From NCBI GenBank assembly GCA_036497785.1, contig DASXIW010000136.1:1-21349 (forward strand): a DNA stretch of 21,349 nt, in the 5' to 3' direction. Of this stretch, positions 13,294 to 21,349 are shown piece after piece. Both the position numbers and the translations under genes were made by a program. The DNA comes from DASXIW01 sp036497785 (GTDB lineage Bacteria > Pseudomonadota > Alphaproteobacteria > Acetobacterales > Acetobacteraceae). Every line of letters begins with the position of its first letter. The first letter of the stretch is position 1. A model generated the notes under the pieces. It worked only from the letters and a program-made list of their open reading frames with translations. It was not told the origin of the DNA and ran no database searches.

Positions 13294-13893
13294 ATGCAGG
13301 AGACCACACACCCAGGATTGCGAACGCGCGGTTATTTCGGCATCGGCGTGGAAGGCGTGTCCAAATCGGCCAATGTCGGGGCATTGCTGCGTACGGCGCA
13401 TGCGTTCGGCGCCGCGTTCTGTTTCACCGTTGGCGCCGGGTTTGACGCGCGTGCCGCCCGGACGGCCGATACATCGGATATTCAGGGTCATGTGCCGCTT
13501 TGGCGTTTCGACTCGATCAACGCCCTGTCATTACCCGAGGGATGCATGCTTGTGGGAGTGGAATTATTGCCGGACGCGGCCGATCTGCCGTCATTCCGCC
13601 ATCCACTGAACACCGCCTATGTTCTCGGCCCCGAACGGTCCGGCCTGTCGCCGGAGATGCTGGCGCAATGCCGCCATGTGGTGCGCATCCCCACCCGGTT
13701 TGCCCTGAACCTTGCCGTGGCCGGCGCGCTGGTGCTGTACGACCGCCTGCTGCAGCATGGCCGGTTCGCCGACCGGCCGGTCGGCAGCGGCGGGGGAGGC
13801 CCGCCCCCGCCGCGCCCCACCCACGGCAACCCGGTGTTCCGCCGTACGCCGCCGCCCTGGATGCGCTCGAAAGATGACGAGCAGGAGACATGA
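13294..13893 (+). CDS. SPOUT (TrmH/SpoU-family) RNA methyltransferase
   Basis: 199 residues from the ATG at 13294, without a clear Shine-Dalgarno. The three SPOUT knot motifs are visible: motif 1 as SKSANVGALLRTAHAFGA (23-40), motif 2 as YVLGPERSGLSPEMLAQC (108-125), and motif 3 as ALNLAVAGALVLYDRLL (136-152). These bind S-adenosylmethionine and RNA for 2'-O-ribose methylation of tRNA or rRNA. The specific target is not recognisable. The C-terminal 45 residues are an unusual tail with GSGGGGPPPPRP and RRTPPPW, low in complexity and outside the catalytic fold. The next gene starts 3 bases after its stop, with its ribosome site inside this gene. Confidence 0.85.
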   Translation: MQETTHPGLRTRGYFGIGVEGVSKSANVGALLRTAHAFGAAFCFTVGAGFDARAARTADTSDIQGHVPLWRFDSINALSLPEGCMLVGVELLPDAADLPSFRHPLNTAYVLGPERSGLSPEMLAQCRHVVRIPTRFALNLAVAGALVLYDRLLQHGRFADRPVGSGGGGPPPPRPTHGNPVFRRTPPPWMRSKDDEQET

Positions 13894-13896
13894 AAA

Positions 13897-14481
13897 ATGC
13901 CACGCTTGTCCGCCGGCCCCGGCCCCCGTATCTGTTCGGGCATGCGCGCATTTCATGTACTGACCACCCTGCTCGTTCTCGCCTCCGTCGTGTCGGCCCA
14001 GGCCCAGCATAAGCCATTGGCCAGGTCTGCACCGGCGACGCATTCCTCAACGGCCCCCAAGGCGATCGGCAAGTTCGAGGACTGGACCGCCGCCATGGAC
14101 ATGGAGGCGGGGCAGAAGGCATGCTATGCCTTCGCGCGGGCGCAAAGCTCCTCGCCCCCGCTATCCGGGCGTGGCGACGTGGTGCTGACCGTCACCCAGC
14201 GGGCCACCGGCCGCGATGCCGTGGCGCTGAGCGCCGGCTTCGAATACGCCAACAATGCTGCCGTGGTACTTCAGGCCAACCAGACGAAGCTGGATTTCTA
14301 CACCGCCAAACGCTCCGCCTTCGCGCGGGACGGCCATGCCGCCGTGATCGCCTTTCGCAACAATAGCCAGATTGCCGCACGTTCCCCCGGCCCCAAGGGC
14401 AAGGAAATCACCGATACCTTCAGCCTGCGGGGGTTCGACCGGGCCTACGACGCCATCGTGAAGGAATGCCCGCCCAAGTGA
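13897..14481 (+). CDS. IalB-family (invasion-associated locus B) exported protein
   Basis: 194 residues from the ATG at 13897, supported by AGGAGA at 13883-13888 with 8 bases of spacing. A Sec signal peptide runs from Met16, MRAFHVLTTLLVLASVVSAQAQ (16-37 region), with likely cleavage after AQA; a start at Met16 (13942) would give a normal-length signal. The mature part has the IalB pattern: FEDWTAAM followed by KACYAFARAQ, a central beta-rich region, and a C-terminal KECPPK, so two cysteines bracket the domain and may pair. The family is periplasmic or secreted and widespread in Alphaproteobacteria. The name comes from Bartonella, and no pathogenic role is implied. It lies between two RNA methyltransferases and overlaps the rlmN start. 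Confidence 0.82.
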   Translation: MPRLSAGPGPRICSGMRAFHVLTTLLVLASVVSAQAQHKPLARSAPATHSSTAPKAIGKFEDWTAAMDMEAGQKACYAFARAQSSSPPLSGRGDVVLTVTQRATGRDAVALSAGFEYANNAAVVLQANQTKLDFYTAKRSAFARDGHAAVIAFRNNSQIAARSPGPKGKEITDTFSLRGFDRAYDAIVKECPPK

Positions 14482-15656
14482 ACCAGATCCGCCACCCCTC
14501 AGCCGAGCTGACCGAGGCAGAACGGGCGCGGATCCTGGCCAAATCCGCGCGCTTCGCCCCGCCCCCGGCGCAACTGGCGGATGGCCGGCGCGACTTGGTG
14601 GGGCTTTCGCGCGAGGAGTTGATCGCGGAGCTGGCCGAAATCGGCGAGGCGGCGTTCCGCGCCAAGCAGCTCTGGCACTGGATCTACTACCAGGGTGCCA
14701 CCGATTTCGCCCGCATGAGCAGCATCGCCAAACCGACGCAACAGAAGCTCGCCGAGCGCTTCGTGATCGGTCGCCCCGAAGCCGCCGTGGTGCAGACCAG
14801 CAGCGACGACACGCGCAAATTCCTGTTCCGCTTCCGCGACGGCCAGGAAGCCGAGACCGTCTACATCCCCGATCGCCAGGAGGATCGCGGGGCTGTGTGC
14901 ATCTCCTCGCAGGTCGGCTGCACCCTGTCCTGCCGTTTCTGCCATACCGGCACGCAGGCGCTGGCCCGCAACCTCGGCGCCGCCGAAATCGTCGGCCAGT
15001 TCATGGCCGCGCGCGACAGCTATGGCGAATGGCCCAGCCCAAAGGGCGAAACCCCCCGGCTGCTCTCGACTATTGTGCTGATGGGCATGGGTGAGCCGCT
15101 GTACAATTACGAGAACGTCGCCAAGGCCATGCGCATCGTCATGGACGGCGAAGGCATCGGTCTGTCTCGCCGCCGCATAACCCTGTCCACCTCCGGTGTC
15201 GTCCCCATGATGGACCGGGCGGGCGACGAACTCGGCGTGAACCTCGCCGTGTCGCTGCACGCCGTGCGGGACGATCTGCGCGACGAAATCGTGCCGCTCA
15301 ACCGCAAACACCCCATCGCCGAGCTGATCGCCGCCTGCCGCCGCTACCCCGCCGCCAGCAATGCGCGCCGCATCACCTTCGAATACGTCATGCTGAAGGG
15401 CATCAACGACAGCGAGGCCGATGCCCACGAACTGGTCCGCCTGATCGCCGGCATCCCCGCCAAGGTGAACCTGATCCCGTTCAACCCCTGGCCGGGCAGC
15501 CCGTACGAAACCAGCACCGGCAAAGCCATCGACAAATTCGCCGCCATCGTCATGGATGCCGGTTTCTCCTCGCCGGTCCGCACGCCGCGCGGCCGGGACA
15601 TTCTGGCAGCTTGCGGCCAGTTGCGAACCGAGAGCAAGCGGGAACGGGCACAGTAG
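14466..15656 (+). CDS. rlmN: Dual-specificity 23S rRNA A2503 / tRNA A37 methyltransferase RlmN
   Basis: 396 residues from the ATG at 14466. A radical-SAM methyltransferase with the cluster motif CTLSCRFC (Cys152, Cys156, Cys159), the preceding catalytic Cys145 seven residues upstream, and the C-terminal Cys383 in ILAACGQL that carries the methyl intermediate. Other family blocks are FRAKQLWHWIYYQG (64-77), LMGMGEPLYNY (206-216), ITLSTSGVVP (238-247), NLAVSLHA and NLIPFNPWPGSPYE. It methylates C2 of A2503 in 23S rRNA and of A37 in some tRNAs, tuning translation. All essential cysteines are present. The start is uncertain: the ATG overlaps the IalB gene by 16 bases with a Shine-Dalgarno-like AAGGA directly adjacent, while an in-frame GTG at 14478 overlaps the IalB stop as GTGA, the usual coupling pattern. 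Confidence 0.95.
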   Translation: MPAQVNQIRHPSAELTEAERARILAKSARFAPPPAQLADGRRDLVGLSREELIAELAEIGEAAFRAKQLWHWIYYQGATDFARMSSIAKPTQQKLAERFVIGRPEAAVVQTSSDDTRKFLFRFRDGQEAETVYIPDRQEDRGAVCISSQVGCTLSCRFCHTGTQALARNLGAAEIVGQFMAARDSYGEWPSPKGETPRLLSTIVLMGMGEPLYNYENVAKAMRIVMDGEGIGLSRRRITLSTSGVVPMMDRAGDELGVNLAVSLHAVRDDLRDEIVPLNRKHPIAELIAACRRYPAASNARRITFEYVMLKGINDSEADAHELVRLIAGIPAKVNLIPFNPWPGSPYETSTGKAIDKFAAIVMDAGFSSPVRTPRGRDILAACGQLRTESKRERAQ

Positions 15657-15750
15657 GAAAGGGCCGGGGTGTCCCACTTCTTCGGCTGTACGGAGATGCC
15701 AACTGGATGAGGCTGCCAAACCAGTCGCGCTGCGGAAAAGGAATTGGTCC

Positions 15751-16749
15751 ATGGTACGCGTTGTACGCTTTCACGAAACCGGCGAACCCGAGGTGCTTAA
15801 GATCGAGGATCTGCCATCCCGCGAGCCGGGCGAGGGCGAGGTTCGGATTCGCGTCCGCGCGATCGGGCTGAACCGGGCCGAGTCGATGTTCCGCCGCGGG
15901 CAGTATCTGGAGACGCCGGAATTTCCCGCCAGCCTGGGCTATGAGGCGGCAGGCGTGGTCGATGCCGTTGGTCCGGGCGTGACCGGCCTGGAAGTTGGCC
16001 AGGCGGTCAGCACGATCCCGGCCTTCTCGATGAACCATTACGGGATGTACGGCGAGGTGGTGATCGCGCCGGTGCATGCCGTGGCGGCACACCCGCCGAC
16101 GCTGAGCTTCGCCGAGGCGGCAGCGTCCTGGATGCAATACATGACTGCCTGGGGCGCGCTCGTCGATGTCGCGGGCGTCCGGGCCGAAGACGTGGTGCTT
16201 GTGCCGGCCGCGACCAGCAGCGTTGGACTGGCCGCCATTCAGATCTGCAATGCGGCTGGCGCCCGCCCGATCGCGCTCACACGCGGCAATGCGAAGCGCG
16301 CAGCGCTCGAAAAGGCGGTCCCGGGCACCGAGATCATTGTGACCGAGGAGCAGGATCTCGTGGCGGAGGTCATGCGGCTGACCGACGGGAAAGGCGCGCG
16401 GATCGCCTTCGATCCGGTGGCCGGCCCCACGATCGAGAAGCTGGCCGTGGCCATCTCGCTCGGCGGAATCCTGATCCCCTACGGCGCGCTCAGCCCGGAG
16501 CCGACGCCCTACCCCTTGTTCGAGGCGCTGCGGAAAGGCCTCACCATGCGCGCCTTTACGCTGTTCGAGGTGGGGCGGGACCCGGCAAAGCTCGAAGCCG
16601 GCAAGCGCTACGTGCTGGATGGGCTGGCGTCCGGCCGGCTCAAGCCGGTCATCGCGCGCACCTTCCCCTTTGCGGAGATCGTGGAGGCGCACCGGTTCCT
16701 GGAGTCCAACGTGCAGGTTGGCAAGATCGTGGTGCAGGTGGGAGACTAA
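15751..16749 (+). CDS. MDR-superfamily oxidoreductase (quinone-reductase type)
   Basis: 332 residues from the ATG at 15751, with AAGGA at 15738-15742 and 8 bases of spacing. It has the medium-chain dehydrogenase/reductase build: an N-terminal GroES-like domain (FHETGEPEVLKIEDLP, then IGLNRAESMFRRGQY and SLGYEAAGVVDAVGPGV), a nucleotide-binding domain with VLVPAATSSVGLAAIQICNA near residue 150, and the closing FPFAEIVEAHRFLESNVQVG. Where zinc alcohol dehydrogenases have the catalytic Cys and GHE motif, this protein has GYEA and no matching Cys, so it is probably zinc-independent like NADPH:quinone reductases, whatever the automatic name. The physiological substrate is unknown. It stands alone between rlmN (94-bp gap) and the DUF5996 gene, with a hairpin after the stop. 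Confidence 0.88.
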   Translation: MVRVVRFHETGEPEVLKIEDLPSREPGEGEVRIRVRAIGLNRAESMFRRGQYLETPEFPASLGYEAAGVVDAVGPGVTGLEVGQAVSTIPAFSMNHYGMYGEVVIAPVHAVAAHPPTLSFAEAAASWMQYMTAWGALVDVAGVRAEDVVLVPAATSSVGLAAIQICNAAGARPIALTRGNAKRAALEKAVPGTEIIVTEEQDLVAEVMRLTDGKGARIAFDPVAGPTIEKLAVAISLGGILIPYGALSPEPTPYPLFEALRKGLTMRAFTLFEVGRDPAKLEAGKRYVLDGLASGRLKPVIARTFPFAEIVEAHRFLESNVQVGKIVVQVGD

Positions 16750-16764
16750 ATTCTTCTACGCGCG

Positions 16765-16797
16765 TGGCGGCCTGCCTGCATATTGGTGAGGCCGCCA
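16765..16797 (+). terminator. Candidate terminator hairpin after the MDR gene
   Basis: TGGCGGCCT (16765-16773) and AGGCCGCCA (16789-16797) form a perfect 9-bp stem with a 15-base loop, starting 15 bases after the stop at 16749. No T-run follows. It would separate the MDR gene from the DUF5996 gene, or act as a leader stem for the latter. Confidence 0.4.
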
Positions 16798-16831
16798 TTC
16801 ACGCCAGTCGAGCCTCGACAGGAGGAATTCC

Positions 16832-17770
16832 ATGAACGATGCCAGGCCTTGGCCCGATCTGCCATATCCTGTCTGGGCCGATACCGCCGCGACTCTGCAG
16901 CTCTGGACTCAGATCGTGGGCAAGATCCGGCTGAGCTTGACCCCCTGGCTCAACCATGGCTGGCAAGTCCCGCTGTACGTGACCGCGCGCGGCCTTGGCA
17001 CGTCGCCGATCTCGATCGGCAACGAAATTCTCGAAATCGACTTCGACCTCATCGGCCATCGCCTGGTGGCCCGCACCAGCCGTGGCGATGAAGGCGTGAT
17101 CCCGCTCGAACCGCAGACGGTCGCCGATTTTTATGGCCGGGTTGTCGCGCTGCTCGATCGCATGGGCCTTGCGGTGGCCATCAATGGGATGCCGAACGAG
17201 ATTCCCAACCCGATCCGCTTTTCGCAGGACCGAACCCACGCCGCCTATGACGCCGCGGCGGTCCATCGTTTCTGGCGCGCGCTCGTCCAGGCCGATCGCG
17301 TATTCAAGCGCTTCCGCAGCGGTTTTCTGGGCAAGGCGAGCCCGGTTCATTTCTTCTGGGGCAGCTTTGACCTCGCGACCACTCGCTTTTCCGGACGGCC
17401 AGCCCCGCTTCATCCCGGCGGCGTGCCGGGGCTGCCCGACATGGTCACCCGCGAAGCCTATTCGCATGAGGTCAGCAGCGCCGGGTTCTGGCCGGGCAAC
17501 GATGCTTTCCCGCGCGCTGCCTTCTACGCCTATGCCTATCCCGCGCCGACGGGCTTCCGCGATCAGCCGGTGACGCAAGGCGCCTATTTCGACGCGGCGC
17601 TCGGGGAGTACATCCTGCCCTACGACGTGGTCCGTGCCGCCGCGGATCCCGAGGCGTTGCTGCTCGACTTCCTGTCGACCACCTATGCGGCCGCAGCCGA
17701 GACCGGTGGCTGGAACCGCGCCGCGCTGGAATGTCCCACCGGTATTCCAGGGCAGGTGCGTCGGCTCTAG
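16832..17770 (+). CDS. DUF5996-family protein
   Basis: 312 residues from the ATG at 16832, with AGGAGG at 16820-16825 and 6 bases of spacing, one of the strongest ribosome sites here. The sequence matches the DUF5996 family from end to end: WPDLPYPVWADTAATLQLW (7-25), KIRLSLTPWLNHGWQVPLYV (31-50), the middle SPVHFFWGSFDLATTRFSGR, then EVSSAGFWPG with FYAYAYP, and the closing YILPYDVVRAAADPEALLLDF. Length is usual. No catalytic motif or signal peptide is evident, and the family has no known function; the conserved Trp, Tyr and Phe content suggests a soluble ligand-binding or enzyme fold. It is flanked by the hairpin upstream and by a 96-bp gap holding a run of eight G before argG. Confidence 0.85.
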   Translation: MNDARPWPDLPYPVWADTAATLQLWTQIVGKIRLSLTPWLNHGWQVPLYVTARGLGTSPISIGNEILEIDFDLIGHRLVARTSRGDEGVIPLEPQTVADFYGRVVALLDRMGLAVAINGMPNEIPNPIRFSQDRTHAAYDAAAVHRFWRALVQADRVFKRFRSGFLGKASPVHFFWGSFDLATTRFSGRPAPLHPGGVPGLPDMVTREAYSHEVSSAGFWPGNDAFPRAAFYAYAYPAPTGFRDQPVTQGAYFDAALGEYILPYDVVRAAADPEALLLDFLSTTYAAAAETGGWNRAALECPTGIPGQVRRL

Positions 17771-17866
17771 GGTCCCTCCCCCGCTCTTGCCTAAACCCCG
17801 GGGGGGGCGCTACCTCCCGCCCGGACGCCTCTACGTGATCGAATTTGCGGAAGGAATTGGCCGGCG

Positions 17867-19092
<1,226 letters not shown>

Positions 19093-19096
<4 letters not shown>

Positions 19097-19599
19097 GTTT
19101 GTCCATGTCTCAGGCCACCGTGCCGCTGATCAAAACCATGCTCACCGCCTTCTCGGCGGTGCTGGACAAGGGGGCAGCCTTCGCCGAGGCGAAAAAGATC
19201 GACCCGTCCGTCCTGATCACCGACCGGTTGGCGCCGGACATGCTGCCGCTGAGCAAGCAGGTGCAGATCGCCACCGACATCGCCCGCCGCGGCGTGGCCC
19301 GATTGTCCGGCCAGGAAGCCCCTGCCTACGAAGACAACGAGACCACGTTCGAGGCGCTGAAGGCGCGCATCGCCAAGACGCTGGCGTTCATCGAGGGCGT
19401 TCCCGCATCCGCGATCGACGGCAGCGAGGCAAAGCCGATCACCATTAAGTTGGGCGGCGAGGACGTGACCTTCGCCGGCCAGCGCTATCTGGTCGGCTTC
19501 GTCATTCCCAACGTCGTGTTTCATTGCACCACCGGCTATAATATTCTGCGCCATAACGGTGTGGACGTGGGCAAGCGAGATTTCCTCGGCGCCTTCTGA
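19093..19599 (+). CDS. DUF1993-family protein
   Basis: 168 residues from the ATG at 19093, overlapping the argG stop as ATGA, with GGAGGA at 19082-19087 and 5 bases of spacing. DUF1993 features are TVPLIKTMLTAFSAVLDKGA (9-28), LAPDMLPLSKQVQIATDIAR (46-65), ARLSG, FEALKARIAKTLAFI (86-100) and the closing FVIPNVVFHCTTGYNILRHN (135-154). The helical four-bundle pattern with conserved His resembles the DinB-like superfamily, but I see no demonstrated activity. It is a soluble protein of usual length. Its translational coupling to argG suggests matched expression, though the family is not known to work in arginine synthesis. Confidence 0.85.
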
Positions 19600-19620
19600 C
19601 CGCTCGGTGACGGTCTGAAG

Positions 19621-21072
19621 ATGGCCGCGCCGAAATCTGATGCGGCGCCGGTGATTGCGGTCATCGGCGCCGGATTCAGTGGCTCGCTGCTGTCGCTGCA
19701 GTTGTTGCGCCGCTGTCCCGCGCCGGTGCGCGTCGCGCTGATCGAGCGGAATCTGCAATTTGGCCGGGGGCAGGCCTATGCCACCGCCAATCCCAGCCAT
19801 CTGCTGAACGTCCCGGCCGGACGGATGAGCGCGTTTCGCGACCGGCCGCATGATTTCCTGAATTGGCTCCAGGCCCAGCCAGCCGAGACGCTGGACGGTG
19901 TGGAGGCCAGCGAGGGCAGCTTCGCGCCCCGAAGCCTGTTCGGCGCCTATATCCGCCATTTGCTGAATGAGGAGCTGAAGCGCGATGATCTCGGCGACCG
20001 CTTCGAGCTGATTCGCGGGGACGTCCAATCGATCGACCAGACCGGCCCGCGCACGACCCTCGATCTCGGCCGCAACCGGGTTCTGCAAGCCGATATCGCG
20101 GTGCTGGCCGTGGGCAACTTCCCGCCCGAACCGGTGCCCATCGCCGATATGGGCTTCTATGACAGCCCGCTCTACCGCGCCGATCCCTGGTCGCCGGACA
20201 GCTATACCGATCTCGATCCGACCGCCCCCGTGCTGATCATCGGCACCGGCCTGACCATGGTGGACGCGGTGATTTCCCTGATCGACCAGGGCCATACCGG
20301 TACCATCCATGCGATTTCCCGTCGCGGCCTGGTGCCGCGCCGACATCTCGCGGGGCCAGTGCCGACCGCCGCGGCGCCCGGCTGGTCGTTGCCCTCGCGC
20401 GTCGCGGCACTCACCAGGCTGCTGCGCGCGGACGCGGACAAGGCGGTGGCCGAGGGGCGGAGCTGGCAGCCCGTGATGGATGGGCTCCGGCCGTTCACCC
20501 AGGAAATCTGGCAGGCAATGCCGCAGCCCGAGCAGTCGCGCTTCCTGCGCCATTTGCGGCCCTGGTGGGATGTGCACCGGCACCGCATCGCCCCGGCCGT
20601 CGCCGACCGGACCGACGCCGCGCGGGCCGGTTTCCAGCTATGCATCCAGCCGGGCCGCATCCGCAGCATGGAGGTATCGGGCGGCGTCGTCGCCGTTCGT
20701 TTCCGCCCCCGTGGCGGGGAGGCGCTGGAAACCATCCGGGTCGCGCGGGTGATTAATTGCTCGGGCCCGTGCTGCGACTACGCCCGCATCGCGCACCCGC
20801 TGGTGCGTTGCCTGATGGAGAACGGCCTGGTGCGGCCGGACGCCCTCAGCCTTGGCCTCGACGTATCCACCACCTGTGCCCTGCTCGACCGCGACGGCGC
20901 CATCTCCCGCCGTCTGTTCGCTGTCGGCCCCGTCACCAAGGGCGCGTTCTGGGAAATGACGGCGGTGCCCGATCTGCGCCGCCAGTGCGAGGACCTCGCC
21001 GCCCATCTGGCGGCGGTCATTCAGCCGAAAGCATCGAGCTCTGGCGCCTCCGGTACGATAGCGCAAAGATAG
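19621..21072 (+). CDS. FAD/NAD(P)-binding protein (NAD_binding_9 type)
   Basis: 483 residues from the ATG at 19621, 21 bases after the DUF1993 stop, with only a weak ribosome site. The N-terminal dinucleotide fold is VIAVIGAGFSGSLLSLQL (11-28), followed by FGRGQAYATANPSHLLNVPA (47-66), the family's hallmark, and RDRPHDFLNWL. A second nucleotide-binding region, PVLIIGTGLTMVDAVISLID (about 203-222), precedes ISRRGLVPRRH, and INCSGPCCDYARI lies near residue 380. The class is annotated as FAD/NAD(P)-binding, with siderophore or amine monooxygenase-like relatives, and its substrates are mostly unknown. It is probably a soluble oxidoreductase. It may be transcribed with argG-DUF1993 upstream and the M20 hydrolase 32 bases downstream. 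Confidence 0.83.
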   Translation: MAAPKSDAAPVIAVIGAGFSGSLLSLQLLRRCPAPVRVALIERNLQFGRGQAYATANPSHLLNVPAGRMSAFRDRPHDFLNWLQAQPAETLDGVEASEGSFAPRSLFGAYIRHLLNEELKRDDLGDRFELIRGDVQSIDQTGPRTTLDLGRNRVLQADIAVLAVGNFPPEPVPIADMGFYDSPLYRADPWSPDSYTDLDPTAPVLIIGTGLTMVDAVISLIDQGHTGTIHAISRRGLVPRRHLAGPVPTAAAPGWSLPSRVAALTRLLRADADKAVAEGRSWQPVMDGLRPFTQEIWQAMPQPEQSRFLRHLRPWWDVHRHRIAPAVADRTDAARAGFQLCIQPGRIRSMEVSGGVVAVRFRPRGGEALETIRVARVINCSGPCCDYARIAHPLVRCLMENGLVRPDALSLGLDVSTTCALLDRDGAISRRLFAVGPVTKGAFWEMTAVPDLRRQCEDLAAHLAAVIQPKASSSGASGTIAQR

Positions 21073-21104
21073 CCGCCGACCCGAACACGACGCAGGAGAT
21101 TCGC

Positions 21105-21349
21105 ATGCCCGTCATCAACCGCATCGCTGCCAATGCCGATGAGCTGACGGAATGGCGGCGCGATATCCATGCCCATCCCGAACTCGGCCTGAACGAGCAT
21201 CGGACCAGCGAGCTGGTGGCAAAGAAACTGGCATCCTGGGGCATAGAGGTGACCCGCGGCATCGCCAAGACGGGCCTGGTCGGAACCTTGCGCAACGGCA
21301 GCTCCGGCCGCGCCATCGGCATCCGCGCCGACATGGATGCGCTGCCGAT
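21105..21349 (+). CDS. M20-family amidohydrolase, 5' part only
   Basis: The frame opens at the ATG at 21105, with AGGAGA at 21094-21099 and 5 bases of spacing, and runs off the right edge after 81 complete codons. The sequence has the M20 peptidase/amidohydrolase opening: WRRDIHAHPELGLNEHRTSE (17-36), LASWGIEVTRGIAKTGLVG and GIRADMDALP (72-81), the block before the metal site. Members such as hippurate hydrolase, N-acyl amino acid amidohydrolases and IAA-amino acid hydrolases cleave N-acyl amino acids with two metal ions. The metal ligands further on are outside the window, so substrate and activity are open. Confidence 0.9.
   Translation, partial: MPVINRIAANADELTEWRRDIHAHPELGLNEHRTSELVAKKLASWGIEVTRGIAKTGLVGTLRNGSSGRAIGIRADMDALP

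Noticed and set aside
12455..13609. Plus-strand open frame overlapping metW, the second DUF218 gene and the SPOUT gene (384 codons)
   Set aside because: Covers three supported genes in the wrong frame or strand; Pro, His and Arg-rich noise.
14499..15752. Long open frame on the minus strand opposite rlmN (417 codons)
   Set aside because: Antisense shadow of a secure radical-SAM enzyme gene; no domain features.
15751..16749. Zinc-dependent alcohol dehydrogenase
   Set aside because: The GHE zinc motif is replaced by GYEA and no catalytic Cys is seen at the expected place, so it is described as a zinc-independent MDR enzyme.

Overview
This is a GC-rich window from a bacterial chromosome with very tight gene packing: several ATGA, GTGA and TGATG stop/start overlaps, and no gap above about 175 bp. 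I read it as an alphaproteobacterium, most likely of the Rhodospirillales/Acetobacterales and possibly Acetobacteraceae. The pointers are a MetX/MetW pair divergent from a chorismate mutase-HisC-prephenate dehydrogenase operon, a DUF2125 protein, an IalB-family secreted protein, an MJ0042 zinc-ribbon protein divergent from ftsE, and an alphaproteobacterial-type adenosine/sugar kinase. The taxonomic call rests on gene content and on recalled neighbourhoods, not on a search.

Layout. 1-408 (-): 5' part of a PfkB-family kinase, divergent from an EI24-family membrane protein (517-1194) and a bactofilin (1257-1940). 2025-2459 (+): a small lipoprotein. 2506-2805 (-): a small stand-alone ACT-domain protein. 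2931-7189 (-): an envelope block, transcribed ftsE, ftsX, ydcF-like, plsC-like, DUF2125; the first four overlap at their stop/start codons. 7342-7782 (+): a zinc-ribbon membrane protein divergent from ftsE. 7790-10735 (-): chorismate mutase-like protein, HisC-type aminotransferase and prephenate/arogenate dehydrogenase, overlapping, which together cover most of the branch from chorismate to tyrosine. 10879-12686 (+): metX and metW, divergent from the aromatic operon. 12683-13207 (-): a second YdcF/DUF218 protein whose stop overlaps the metW stop. 13294-15656 (+): SPOUT RNA methyltransferase, IalB-family exported protein and RlmN, closely packed. 15751-16749 and 16832-17770 (+): a quinone-reductase-type MDR enzyme and a DUF5996 protein. 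17867-21349 (+): argG, a coupled DUF1993 protein, an FAD/NAD(P)-binding protein and the 5' end of an M20 amidohydrolase.

No mobile element, CRISPR array, tRNA, rRNA, toxin-antitoxin or recognisable defence gene was seen. The window looks like core chromosome, and I do not claim a new multi-gene system. The points most worth following are: a strong Shine-Dalgarno sequence inside the bactofilin frame, 62 codons after the apparent GTG start, which could give two isoforms with and without a cationic N-terminus; a chorismate mutase carrying what looks like a decayed prephenate dehydratase domain and an ACT-like tail; an FtsEX operon coupled to a DUF218 protein and an acyltransferase; and two short tandem repeats in intergenic DNA.
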